Source: Amycolatopsis sp. NBC_01488 (GTDB lineage: Bacteria; Actinomycetota; Actinomycetes; Mycobacteriales; Pseudonocardiaceae). Taken from it: 64,000 nt of DNA. The stretch covers positions 8,156,501 to 8,220,500 of the forward strand of contig NZ_CP109434.1 in assembly GCF_036227105.1 (NCBI RefSeq), read 5' to 3'. Below, piece after piece: positions 31,942 to 39,619 of the stretch. A program made the position numbers and the translations under genes. Each line of letters opens with the position of its first letter. Positions within the stretch are counted from its first letter, which is position 1. Under the pieces are notes generated by a model. It did no database searches. It was given only the letters and a program-made list of their open reading frames with translations, and was not told the DNA's origin.

Positions 31942-32889
31942 ATGCCCCTCACGATCGCTTGCTCCGAGTACGACACGACCCGTGCGCTGTTCGACCGCAC
32001 GGACGTCGAGGTCACGACGGCCGCCACGCTGCCCGAGATCTTCGAAAGGGTGATCAGCGGGCACGAGTTCGACGTCGCCGAGCTGGGCCTGACGTTCTAC
32101 CTCCGATCGCTGGAAGCCGGCCTGCCGTACGTCGCGTTGCCGATCTTCCCCAACCGGGTGTTCCGGCATTCGTGCGTCTTCGTCAACACCCGCTCCGGGA
32201 TCACCGGGCCGGCCGATCTCGTGGACCGGACCATCGGCGAGTTCGGCACGTACGGCCAGGACTCCGGCGTGTGGGCCAAGGGAATCCTGATGGACGAGTA
32301 CGGCTTCGAGCCGTCGCGGAACCGCTGGGTGATCGGCGGGCTCGAGCACCCGTCGCCGCCGTTCGGCTTCGTCCCGCACCCGCACCCGGACGACGTGTCG
32401 CTCGCTCCCGCGGACCGGGCCCTGAGCGACCTGCTGGCCACGGGCGAGATCGACGCGCTGTTCTCGGCGAACGTGCCCCAGTGCGTGCTGGACGGCGCTC
32501 CGGACGTCGCGCGGCTGTTCCCGGACCACGAGCCCCTGGAGCGCGACTACCACCGGCGCACGGGGATCTTCCCGATCATGCATGCGGTCGTGATCCGCCG
32601 CGAGCTCGTGGCGCACGCCGACGAGGTGTACCGGATGTTCTCTTCCGCCGCGGCTTCGGCCGCCGACCGGTACCGCCGTGATCGCCGGCTGTACCAGGTG
32701 CCGACGATGGTGCCGTGGATGAACGCGTTGGTGGAGCGCACCGAAGCGCAGTTCGGCACGGACTGGTGGCCCTACGGGATTTCGGCCAATCGTGTCGTTC
32801 TGGAGACGTACCTGCGGTACCACCACGAACAAGGCCTGTCCCCACGCCGGTATTCGGTCGGCGAGGTCTTCGCGATGATCGACACGTGA
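31942..32889 (+). CDS. Homologue of 4,5-dihydroxyphthalate decarboxylase / substrate-binding-like protein
   Basis: A 315-residue cytoplasmic protein of the family that includes 4,5-dihydroxyphthalate decarboxylase and has a periplasmic-binding-protein fold. Landmarks are LTIACSEYDTTRAL, FDVAELGLTFYLRSLEAG, ALPIFPNRVFRHSCVFVNTR, TYGQDSGVWAKGIL, LATGEIDALFSAN and RRTGIFPIMHAVVIRRELV. No signal peptide is present, which argues for the enzyme branch over an ABC binding protein. Its regulator (LysR) diverges from it, so it probably belongs to an inducible aromatic-acid pathway; no other catabolic genes adjoin. Confidence 0.72.
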   Translation: MPLTIACSEYDTTRALFDRTDVEVTTAATLPEIFERVISGHEFDVAELGLTFYLRSLEAGLPYVALPIFPNRVFRHSCVFVNTRSGITGPADLVDRTIGEFGTYGQDSGVWAKGILMDEYGFEPSRNRWVIGGLEHPSPPFGFVPHPHPDDVSLAPADRALSDLLATGEIDALFSANVPQCVLDGAPDVARLFPDHEPLERDYHRRTGIFPIMHAVVIRRELVAHADEVYRMFSSAAASAADRYRRDRRLYQVPTMVPWMNALVERTEAQFGTDWWPYGISANRVVLETYLRYHHEQGLSPRRYSVGEVFAMIDT

Positions 32890-32910
32890 GTTCTTGTCGG
32901 TGGTGCCGGG

Positions 32911-32916
32911 TAGCGT
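32911..32916 (+). promoter_or_regulatory. -10 element TAGCGT, leaderless promoter
   Basis: TAGCGT ends 7 bp before the ATG at 32924, and no ribosome binding site is visible. The arrangement is the same as at 3042. Confidence 0.5.
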
Positions 32917-32923
32917 TCCGCAC

Positions 32924-33349
32924 ATGGCACTTTCGGTGGAGGACCGCGAGCAGTTCCTGGCAGAACCCCACGTCGGCGCGCTGTCGGTGACCGAGTCACC
33001 GGACCGCGCACCGCTGACGATTCCCCTCTGGTACCAGTACACCCCGGGCGGCGAGCTCTGGCTGCGCACGCTGCCGCGGTCCCGCAAGATGAAGGCGATC
33101 GACGCGGCGGGCCGGTTCAGCCTGCTGGCGCACCGCACCACCCCGACGGTCCGGTACGTGTCGGTGGAGGGACCGGTCGTGCGGACGGAACCGGACAGTC
33201 CCTCGCGGGCGCGCGAACTGGCGGCGCGGTACCTGGCCCCGGAGAAAGTGGACGCCTACCTGGAGTTCGAGCGGACGCAGATCGGGGAGCACGTCGTGGT
33301 GTACCTGCGGCCGGAGCGCTGGCTTTCGCTGGACATGGGCGAGTCATGA
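32924..33349 (+). CDS. PNPOx-like flavin/F420-binding oxidoreductase family protein
   Basis: A 141-residue split-barrel protein of the pyridoxamine 5'-phosphate oxidase-like superfamily. The N-terminal LSVEDREQFLAEPHVGALSV is typical of the actinobacterial F420- or FMN-binding members. TIPLWYQYTPGGELWLRT and the PRSRKMKAIDAAGRFSLLA segment form the cofactor site, and the end is VVYLRPERWLSLDMG. Members reduce or oxidise small substrates or act in heme or biliverdin metabolism. The gene stands alone. The cofactor cannot be decided from sequence, though F420 is frequent in this host type. Confidence 0.78.
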   Translation: MALSVEDREQFLAEPHVGALSVTESPDRAPLTIPLWYQYTPGGELWLRTLPRSRKMKAIDAAGRFSLLAHRTTPTVRYVSVEGPVVRTEPDSPSRARELAARYLAPEKVDAYLEFERTQIGEHVVVYLRPERWLSLDMGES

Positions 33350-33570
33350 TGTCCACTTCGGACTGACCGGCCGGCCTGGCTGCCCGCGGTGACGCGGTGC
33401 GCTGCACGTCGAGCCCGGCGGGGCGAGGCGGCTGCCGCGGGCGGTGGCGCGGGCCCCGTTGGGCGACAAGCCGTTCGTGGAGCAGCCCCGTCGACGCGGC
33501 GGCCGGTCGCACGCACGGTGACCGGCCGCGGTGAGTCGTGCGCGGCCGCCGAGCCGGGCTCACCGCTCGC

Positions 33571-34014
33571 TCAGTAGGGCGCCTCGCGCGGTGCCGGCCG
33601 TGGCCGCGGGGCCTGCGGGCGGGGCGCCTGCGCACGCGGGGCTTGCCCACGGGGCACCTGGGTTCGCGGGGCCTGCGCACGGGAGACCTGGGTTCGCGGG
33701 GCCTGCGCACGCGGCACCTGCGGCCGCTGCGGGGGCGGCCCCCGGCGCACCGGCGGGCGGGCCGCCGCCGGGCGGGGCACGCGCTCCCGCCTCTCGGCAG
33801 GTTCGGGCTCGGCCGCCCGGGCCCGGGACGGCCGGTTCGCCCACGAATCGAACAGCACGATCAGCCCCGCGAACACCGCGCACCCGAGCCCCAGTGCGAC
33901 GTTGACCAGGGACCCGATGATGCCGGCCACCAGCAGCACCGGCAGCACCGCCATCAGGCAGAACGGATCGATCCTGCCGAACTTCGGGCGGGACGGCCCC
34001 TCCCGGGGACTCAC
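33571..34014 (-). CDS. Membrane protein with a long Arg/Pro/Gln repeat tail
   Basis: A 147-residue protein. Residues 20-60 carry two hydrophobic segments (CLMAVLPVLLVAGIIGSLVN and VALGLGCAVFAGLIVLF). The rest is a highly charged, proline-rich tail in which QAPR-type units recur, e.g. RAQAPRTQVPRGQAPRAQAP. The tail is probably disordered and may bind nucleic acid or the membrane surface. The GTG at 34014 has GGAGGT 7 bp upstream. The family is not recognised. Confidence 0.6.
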   Translation of the reverse strand: MSPREGPSRPKFGRIDPFCLMAVLPVLLVAGIIGSLVNVALGLGCAVFAGLIVLFDSWANRPSRARAAEPEPAERRERVPRPAAARPPVRRGPPPQRPQVPRAQAPRTQVSRAQAPRTQVPRGQAPRAQAPRPQAPRPRPAPREAPY

Positions 34015-34394
34015 CGCGCGACCTCCGCTTTCCCTCGCGCCATGGTCGCAGTATGCAACTCCCAGCCCGAACCAGCCACCGTCAAGCCCAAAATCCGGAC
34101 AAAGCGCCTGACTCGCGACTCGGAATCTCGCCAAGCCATCCGGCTTCCCCGCCTGAGAGCCGGCGTACTACAGCGCCGCTCCCACCGCCGGCTCGGCGTC
34201 CCACCGGGGTTCACCACCAGGCCTTCTCCGGTGCGCGCCGGCTGACCGTTCATCACCCGAACCGGTGAACCCGGCGCCCGGCCGTCATGGCCGCGACGAC
34301 GTCCCCTCTCCTTGTTCGTCGCGGTGGCCGGGCGGCACGCCCCCCGACCGGCCGGTCACCGCGCACACGTTCCCCGGCCCCGCATACTGGGCGG
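34015..34394. other. 380-bp intergenic region without a supported gene
   Basis: GC content drops in parts and no frame shows consistent codon bias on either strand. The region contains short dyads but no clear promoter or RNA. The beginning should include the promoter of the minus-strand gene ending at 33571. Confidence 0.4.
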
Positions 34395-34712
34395 GTGAGC
34401 GAACCGATCCCGCTGTTCCCGGTCACCCGCGTCGATCCCACCCGGTTCGCCGACGCGCAGCACCGCCTCTTCACCGGGATGCGGCTGCGGATCGGCCGGT
34501 CCGGGGTCGCCCACCGGGTCGCGTGGGTGCCCTGGCTCGACGAGCTGACGCTGCCCGCGCCCGCCTGCCACCAGGGGTGGTCCGGGCTCGGCGCGGCGGG
34601 CGAGATCGCCCCGGTCGACCTGCCGGTGACCTGCCGCAAGTGCCTGCGCCTCGGCGGCGAGCCGGACGATCCCGCCCAGCACACCCTGTTCGCGCTGCCG
34701 GAGCCGAGCTGA
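34395..34712 (+). CDS. Small conserved-type hypothetical protein with a Cys-rich end
   Basis: A 105-residue protein starting VSEPIPLFPVTRVDPTRFAD. Motifs are FTGMRLRIGRSGVAHRVAW and a C-terminal segment ACHQGW with PVTCRKCLRLGG, which could bind zinc through CxxC plus the upstream Cys-His. No family is recognised. The GTG start is assigned from coding bias; the gene precedes two others on the same strand. Confidence 0.5.
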   Translation: MSEPIPLFPVTRVDPTRFADAQHRLFTGMRLRIGRSGVAHRVAWVPWLDELTLPAPACHQGWSGLGAAGEIAPVDLPVTCRKCLRLGGEPDDPAQHTLFALPEPS

Positions 34713-34748
34713 CCGGTTAGGCCCGCACCGGCCGGGTACTTCGAGCGG

Positions 34749-35222
34749 ATGACGGAGAACCGAGACGCCGACGGGTCGATCCGGCGGTTCACCGGCGAGC
34801 TCGTCGGGGCCACGATGGCCGGCGCGTACGAGGACGTGGCCGACGCGCTGGGCGTGCTCACCCGCGACGGCTCGGCGCACGTCCGCACCGGCATCGTCAC
34901 CGAGCTGGTCGGCCGGTGCGCGGCCGTGGTCCGCGCCCGCCACCCCGCCGACCCCGGCGCGATCTTCACCGTCGCCGTGGCGGACGACCAGGCCCGGCCG
35001 GTCGACGTCGACCGGCTGCCGCCGGGGCCCCTGGCCGCCTTGCGCGCTCTCCTCGCGGCCCTGGGCGACGACGAAGCGAGCCGGGACATCCAGGTCGGCC
35101 TGGCCACCCGCGGGGCGCCCGAGGACGTGCTCGGTATCGTGATCCACTTGCTCGTGTGGCTCGTCGAACTGTCGGACAGCTCGGCGGCCGCCCTTCCGGC
35201 GCTGAGCTGTTTCGTCCCCTGA
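34749..35222 (+). CDS. Hypothetical protein, possibly linked to the STAS gene
   Basis: A 157-residue mostly helical protein: an N-terminal RFTGELVGATMAGAYEDVAD helix, HVRTGIVTELVGRCAAVVRA, a Pro-rich turn, and HLLVWLVELSDSSAAALPAL near the end. It is separated by 63 bp from the downstream STAS gene and may be co-transcribed with it. I cannot assign a family; the shape suggests a small regulatory or structural protein. Confidence 0.55.
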   Translation: MTENRDADGSIRRFTGELVGATMAGAYEDVADALGVLTRDGSAHVRTGIVTELVGRCAAVVRARHPADPGAIFTVAVADDQARPVDVDRLPPGPLAALRALLAALGDDEASRDIQVGLATRGAPEDVLGIVIHLLVWLVELSDSSAAALPALSCFVP

Positions 35223-35285
35223 CCGCCCCGTCCGCCCGGCTCCGAACCCTCGCGACCCCGTCGCCGCCCGCGAAAGAAGGCCCCG

Positions 35286-35600
35286 ATGAGCACGGTCCCG
35301 GACGGCACCATCGAGGTCAGCGGCCCGGCGGGCGGGACGGTGACCGTGTGCGCGCACGGCGCGCCGGCGGCGGAGGACTTCGCGGCCGCGCTGACCACCG
35401 CGGCCGGCGAGGCGTCGACCGTGCTGGTCGACCTGAGCCGGGTCGACCACTTCACCACCGAAGCCGTCGCGGCGCTGATCCCCCACCTGCAGGGCGCCGG
35501 TTGCCGGGTGATCGTCACGGCGTCGGCCGCGGTGGAGGGCAAGCTCGCCCGGCTCGGGCTGGCCGGAATCGTCACCCCGGCCACGAAGTCCGTCACCTGA
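35286..35600 (+). CDS. STAS-like domain protein, divergent
   Basis: A 104-residue single-domain protein with the STAS pattern: GTVTVCAHGAPAAEDFAAAL, TVLVDLSRVDHFTTEAVAAL and a C-terminal helix GKLARLGLAGI. The usual DSSG phosphorylation site is replaced by HFTTEAV, so a threonine or no residue would be phosphorylated. It is perhaps an anti-sigma antagonist that is regulated differently. Upstream the hypothetical gene at 34749 is on the same strand. Its stop overlaps that of a TetR remnant. Confidence 0.68.
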   Translation: MSTVPDGTIEVSGPAGGTVTVCAHGAPAAEDFAAALTTAAGEASTVLVDLSRVDHFTTEAVAALIPHLQGAGCRVIVTASAAVEGKLARLGLAGIVTPATKSVT

Positions 35601-35740
35601 GGGCGGCGACCTCTTCGTCGATGAGCAGGCCGGGATCGAACCGCATGCCGGTGAAGTAGCCTGCCAGCTCCAGCGAGAGCACGCCGTGCAGCCGCGTCCA
35701 GAACGCGAGCGCGCGGTGCAGCCCGGGTGCGCACCGGGTG
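35593..35740 (-). pseudogene. C-terminal remnant of a TetR-type regulator
   Basis: Minus-strand frame ending at 35593 reads LHRALAFWTRLHGVLSLELA then GYFTGMRFDPGLLIDEEVAA, the typical C-terminal end of a TetR regulator with a WHG-type domain. It continues upstream for only about 15 further residues before the sequence becomes the end of the LLM gene. The N-terminal DNA-binding part is gone. Confidence 0.5.
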
Positions 35741-35764
35741 TCCACACGGGACACCCGGGCCGCG

Positions 35765-36604
35765 TCAGCGCAGCGGCTCGAGTGCCTTCGCCAGTGGCTC
35801 CAGCACGGCCGGGGTGTGCGGCGGCGGCAGGTACACGATCGCGAGGTCGAGACCCGCTTCGCCGAGCGCTTCCGCTTCGGCGGCGACCTTCGCGTAGTCG
35901 CCGTCGGGGCCGAGGCGGACGTGCGAGGACAGCGTGATCTCGGCCGGGTCGCGGCCGATGTCCGCGCAGTGGCGGTGCAGCACCTCGCGCTTGCGGGCGA
36001 ACTCCTCGGGCGTGCCGCCGACGAAGTTCCAGTGCTGGGCGTACTTCGCGGCCGTGCGCAGGGTGCGCTTCTCGCCGCTGCCGCCGATGCAGATCGGCGG
36101 GTGCGGCTGCTGCACGCCCTTCGGCTCACAGCGGGCGTCGGTCAGCTGGTAGTGCTCGCCCCGGAACGTCGTCGTCTCCTGGGTCAGCAGGCCGACGAGC
36201 ACCTCGCAGCCCTCCTCGAAGCGGTCGCTGCGTTCCTTCACCGAGCCGAGCCGCATGCCGTACGCGCCGGACTCCTCTTCGTTCCAGCCTGCGCCGATGC
36301 CGATCTCCAGCCGGCCGCCCGAAACGATGTCGAGGGTGGAGGCCATGTTCGCCAGCAGCGCCGGGTGGCGGTAGTGGATCCCGCTGACCAGCGTGCCCAG
36401 CCGCAGCCGCCGGGTGGCCTGCGCGAGCGCGGTGAGCGTGACCCAGCCTTCGAGGCAGGGCCCGGTCGGATCGGAGAAGATCGGGTAGAAGTGGTCGAAG
36501 GTCCAGCCGGACTCGAACAGCTCGATCTCGTCGGCGGCCTGCCACACGGCGAGCATGTCCGCCCAGACGGTGTCCTGGGGCGAGGTCTTGATGGCGAATC
36601 GCAT
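35765..36604 (-). CDS. LLM-class F420-dependent oxidoreductase
   Basis: A 279-residue luciferase-like TIM-barrel enzyme. MRFAIKTSPQDTVWADMLAV, WTFDHFYPIFSD, TRRLRLGTLVSGIHYRHPAL, GRLEIGIGAGWNEEESGAYG, and PHPPICIGGSGEKRTLRTAA match the F420-dependent subfamily (TIGR03560-like), including its GAGWNE loop. It would use reduced F420 for a reduction or hydride transfer on an unknown substrate. An ATG start at 36604 with coding bias; a TetR remnant follows its end, which may be the relic of its regulator. Confidence 0.85.
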   Translation of the reverse strand: MRFAIKTSPQDTVWADMLAVWQAADEIELFESGWTFDHFYPIFSDPTGPCLEGWVTLTALAQATRRLRLGTLVSGIHYRHPALLANMASTLDIVSGGRLEIGIGAGWNEEESGAYGMRLGSVKERSDRFEEGCEVLVGLLTQETTTFRGEHYQLTDARCEPKGVQQPHPPICIGGSGEKRTLRTAAKYAQHWNFVGGTPEEFARKREVLHRHCADIGRDPAEITLSSHVRLGPDGDYAKVAAEAEALGEAGLDLAIVYLPPPHTPAVLEPLAKALEPLR

Positions 36605-36712
36605 GATCGCGATCGTAAACCTGGAGTTCCTCCAGGACGGTGCGTCGCCCGATCCGGTGAAGCGTCCCATCGCGCCGCCGTCCCCGGGTACTCCCTTCCC
36701 GAGGAGGACACG

Positions 36713-37186
36713 ATGCCCGACAACGAACTCACGGGGTTCCTGATCATCGGCATGATCTTCGTGATCGCCGACGGCCAGGTCCTCTACCGCGGCGGGCGCC
36801 GCTACCTGAGCGGCGGCCCGGACGGCGGCGAAGGCACCGGCTCCCTGGCGTGGATGGTGGTGACGGTCTTCCACCTGGTCGCGTTCGGCGTGCTGGCGCT
36901 GCTGTCGGTGGTGGGCCCGGGCTGGTCGGGCTCGACGGCCGCGCTGGTCGGCCGGCTGGGCGTGTTCCTGCTGCTGCTGGCGGTGGCCCACGCGCTGACG
37001 CTGGCGGTGCTCGGCCGCCGGCGGCAGGACCACATCGTGGAGAGCCACTACCAGGACCGCGAGACCGACCTGCCGGGTGCCGAGCCCGGGCTCGAGCAGC
37101 CGACGGTCACGCCGGTGCCGGGCCAGGGCGGGCCGACCCCGCACGTGAGCCCGGACCTCGGGAACCACGGCCCCTACCGGACCTGA
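36713..37186 (+). CDS. Small membrane protein with a hydrophilic C-terminus
   Basis: A 157-residue protein with three hydrophobic segments (GFLIIGMIFVIADGQVLY, LAWMVVTVFHLVAFGVLALL, LGVFLLLLAVAHALTLAVLG) followed by a soluble, proline-rich tail (HYQDRETDLPGAEPGLE onward). The ATG follows GAGGAGG. The family is not recognised, and its neighbours do not suggest a role. Confidence 0.65.
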   Translation: MPDNELTGFLIIGMIFVIADGQVLYRGGRRYLSGGPDGGEGTGSLAWMVVTVFHLVAFGVLALLSVVGPGWSGSTAALVGRLGVFLLLLAVAHALTLAVLGRRRQDHIVESHYQDRETDLPGAEPGLEQPTVTPVPGQGGPTPHVSPDLGNHGPYRT

Positions 37187-37525
37187 GCCCGGGCGAACCG
37201 TGGTGGTCACATGACGGTGCGTGGTCGCCGCCGCCCATCCAGGTAATCACTCGTCCGTGTCTGATCCGGGGCGGCACCGCCTCGAATGCCGCAGTGCGCA
37301 CTACTGCCCGTCGGCAAACGGCGGTGCTCCCCGCACCCGCGTGACCGCTTCGAGTTGTCCTTTCCGCTGGAAATCACTTTTCGCGAACCGCCGGAATCGG
37401 CTTTGCCACAAGGAATCCTTGTCCCGCGTGGCGATTTTGGTAGCGTGGCCGGGATTTCCCTCGCCGCCGGGCCGCGTCCCGCCGCGGTGTCTCCCCGTTT
37501 CCGTTCCGGCGAAAGGACTTTCTTC
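37187..37525. other. 339-bp intergenic region upstream of the sortase pair
   Basis: No convincing coding frame. It is relatively AT-richer near 37380-37440, where GGTAGCGTGG gives a possible -10 box (TAGCGT at 37440-37445), about 80 bp before the exported-protein start. It probably holds the promoter and leader of the sortase-linked operon. Confidence 0.4.
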
Positions 37526-38290
37526 ATGCGCACGACCCTGCTCCGAGCCGGGAGCCTCGCCGGGGTGACCGTCGCCGTGCTCGCCGGCGCGCCCGGTCCC
37601 GCCACCGCGGACGACGCCGTCACCGGGTCCGCCTTCGGCGCGTCGGCGAGCGTCACCCTGCTTCCCGGTGTCCTCACCGGCGGCAAGGGGAGCACCGTCG
37701 ACACCGGGCAGCTGGCCAGGTCGAGCAGCGCCGGGCCCGCCGAGGCGAGCGTCGCCGACGTCCCGCTCGAGGGACTCGTCACGGCGAAGGCGATCAGCAG
37801 CTCCGTCGTCGACGGCGCCGGGTCCGTGACCGCCAGGGCGAGCGTCGCCGAGGTGACGCTGCCGCTGCTCGCCGCGGCCGCCGGGCGCGTCCCGTCGATC
37901 CGGCTGATCAGCGCGCGCTGCGCGTCGGCCGACGGGCACGTCACCGGCAGCAGCGACCTCGCGGGGGTGAACCTCGGCCGGCTCGGGACGCTGCCCGCCG
38001 CCACCTCGCCCAACCGGAAGCTCGGCATCCCGGGCGTCGCCGAGGTGACCGTCGACGAGCAGACCCGGCGCTACGACGGCACGCTCGAAGTGACCGCCCT
38101 GCACGTCAAGCTGCTCGGTGGCCAGGCCACCGGGGCGCTCGGCAGCGGCGACGTCAAGCTCGCCTCCGTGTCGTGCGGGCCGTCGAAGGAACGCGCGCCC
38201 GAGGCACCGCCGAAGGGGCCGGGCCAGGTCGTCGTCGTCCCCGCCGGTGCCCCGCAGACCGGCGACGGCAGCCTCGCCGACGAGGGCTGA
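37526..38290 (+). CDS. Exported choice-of-anchor P-like protein, probable sortase substrate
   Basis: A 254-residue secreted protein with a signal peptide (AGSLAGVTVAVLAGAPGPAT, cleavage near TA-DDA). The mature part is Val/Ser/Ala-rich, with repeated beta-like segments (GSAFGASASVTLLPGVL, STVDTGQLARSSSAG, LISARCASADGHVTG). The C-terminus is VVVPAGAPQTGDGSLADEG, a PQTGDG motif near the end without a hydrophobic anchor. It starts a two-gene unit with a class F sortase 4 bp downstream, so it probably is a substrate or partner of that enzyme. It resembles choice-of-anchor P proteins of Actinobacteria. Confidence 0.68.
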   Translation: MRTTLLRAGSLAGVTVAVLAGAPGPATADDAVTGSAFGASASVTLLPGVLTGGKGSTVDTGQLARSSSAGPAEASVADVPLEGLVTAKAISSSVVDGAGSVTARASVAEVTLPLLAAAAGRVPSIRLISARCASADGHVTGSSDLAGVNLGRLGTLPAATSPNRKLGIPGVAEVTVDEQTRRYDGTLEVTALHVKLLGGQATGALGSGDVKLASVSCGPSKERAPEAPPKGPGQVVVVPAGAPQTGDGSLADEG

Positions 38291-38294
38291 GCCG

Positions 38295-38855
38295 ATGCTG
38301 CGCCGCGTTCTCCTCGCCGCCGTCTCCGCGCTGCTGCTCGCCGGGTGCGGCGCGACGACGACTCCTGCGGCCCCGCCGCCGGTACCGGCCGCCGCCGGGC
38401 CGGCCCGGTCCCTGCCGACCGCGCTCGACGTCCCGGCGATCGACGCGAAGTCGACGCTGGTGTCGCTCGGCCTCAACCCCGACCGGACCGTCGAGGTGCC
38501 GCCGGTCGACCAGCCACTGCAGGCCGGCTGGTACGAGTACGGCCCGGCCCCCGGCGAGGCCGGGCCCGCGGTGATCCTCGGCCACATCGACGGCGACCAC
38601 CGCAAGGGCATCTTCTGGCGGCTGCACGAGCTGAAGCCCGGCGACCCCGTGCACGTCGACCGCGCCGACGGCGGGCAGCTGACCTTCGAGGTGACGAAGG
38701 TCGACCAGATCGCCAAGAAGTCGTTCCCGACGGAAGCGGTGTACGGCAACACGTCCGGCCCCGAGCTGCGCCTGATCACCTGCGGCGGCAAGTACGACGC
38801 GGCGAGCCGCACCTACCTCGACAACGTGATCGTGTACGCCAAGCTCAAGCGGTGA
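38295..38855 (+). CDS. Class F sortase
   Basis: A 186-residue cysteine transpeptidase. It has a lipoprotein-like N-terminus (VLLAAVSALLLAGCGA, a Cys for lipid attachment), a Pro/Ala linker, then the sortase barrel: LDVPAIDAKSTLVSLGLN, VILGHIDGDHRKGIFWRLHE (catalytic His) and LRLITCGGKYD (catalytic Cys in the TCGG motif). The distal Arg is near RTYLDNVIVYAKLKR. The lipoprotein anchor is unusual for sortases, which normally have a transmembrane helix. It lies directly after its probable substrate. Confidence 0.85.
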   Translation: MLRRVLLAAVSALLLAGCGATTTPAAPPPVPAAAGPARSLPTALDVPAIDAKSTLVSLGLNPDRTVEVPPVDQPLQAGWYEYGPAPGEAGPAVILGHIDGDHRKGIFWRLHELKPGDPVHVDRADGGQLTFEVTKVDQIAKKSFPTEAVYGNTSGPELRLITCGGKYDAASRTYLDNVIVYAKLKR

Positions 38856-38874
38856 CACGGTGACACGGTGACAC
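38851..38874. repeat. Tandem repeat GGTGACAC x3
   Basis: Three exact 8-bp units between the convergent sortase and sdhB genes, the first overlapping the sortase stop. No function is evident. Confidence 0.6.
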
Positions 38875-38881
38875 TGCGACG

Positions 38882-39619
38882 CTAGGAGCGGCTCGCCTTC
38901 CGGAACTCCCGGTTGAGGCTCGCGATGCTCGCGAACGGGATGCCCTTCGGGCACGACGCCACGCACTCGCCGGTGTTCGTGCACCCGCCGAACCCCTCCG
39001 CGTCCATCGCGTCCACCATGGCCAGCACCCGCTGGGCCCGTTCCGGCCGTCCCTGCGGGAGCAGCGAAAGGTGCGTCACCTTCGCCGCCGTGAACAGCGT
39101 CGCCGAGCCGTTGGGACACGCCGCCACGCAGGCGCCGCAGCCGATGCACGTCGCGTTGTCGAACGCCAGGTCCGCGTCCGGCTTGGGGACCGGGGTGGCG
39201 TGCGCGTCCGGGGCGCTGCCGGTCGGGGCGCTCACGTACCCGCCCGCCTGGACGATCCGGTCCAGGGCCGACCGGTCGACCACCAGGTCCTTGAGCACCG
39301 GAAAGCCCTTGGCGCGCCACGGTTCCACGTCGACGACGGCGCCGTCTTCGAACGAGCGCAGGTGCAGCTGGCAGGACGTCGTGCGCTCCGGGCCGTGCGC
39401 CTGCCCGTTGATCACCACGCCGCACGAGCCGCAGATGCCCTCCCGGCAGTCGTGGTCGAAGGCCACCGGCTCCTCGCCGTTGTCGATCAGCTCCTGGTTC
39501 AGCACGTCGAGCAGTTCCAGGAAGGACATGTCCGGGCTGAGGTCGTCGACGGGGTAGGACACCAGCCGGCCCTCGGTGGCCGGGCCGGCCTGCCGCCAGA
39601 CGCGGACGGTCAGTTTCAC
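38882..39619 (-). CDS. sdhB: Succinate dehydrogenase iron-sulfur subunit
   Basis: A 245-residue subunit that carries electrons from the flavoprotein to menaquinone in the membrane-bound complex II. The [2Fe-2S] domain has CREGICGSCGVV and CQLHLRS. The C-terminal domain has CIGCGACVAACPNGSAT and FGGCTNTGECVASCPKGIPF for the [4Fe-4S] and [3Fe-4S] clusters. All ligand cysteines are present. The GTG start overlaps the sdhA stop (GTGA). It is the last gene of an sdhC-A-B operon of the type widespread in Actinobacteria. Confidence 0.9.
   Translation of the reverse strand: MKLTVRVWRQAGPATEGRLVSYPVDDLSPDMSFLELLDVLNQELIDNGEEPVAFDHDCREGICGSCGVVINGQAHGPERTTSCQLHLRSFEDGAVVDVEPWRAKGFPVLKDLVVDRSALDRIVQAGGYVSAPTGSAPDAHATPVPKPDADLAFDNATCIGCGACVAACPNGSATLFTAAKVTHLSLLPQGRPERAQRVLAMVDAMDAEGFGGCTNTGECVASCPKGIPFASIASLNREFRKASRS

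Noticed and set aside
27733..32889. Very long plus-strand open frame of over 1,700 codons
   Set aside because: It is a shadow of the LAL regulator, DUF6328 and LysR genes joined in another frame; only its last 315 codons (31942-32889) have real coding bias.
33350..33570. Possible gene remnant reading LHVEPGGARRLPRAVARAPL on the plus strand
   Set aside because: Short, no start, and no recognisable family; it does not rise above background for this GC content.
34015..34394. Possible tRNA or attachment site in the lower-GC intergenic stretch
   Set aside because: No cloverleaf with acceptor, D and T stems could be drawn and no integrase gene is present.
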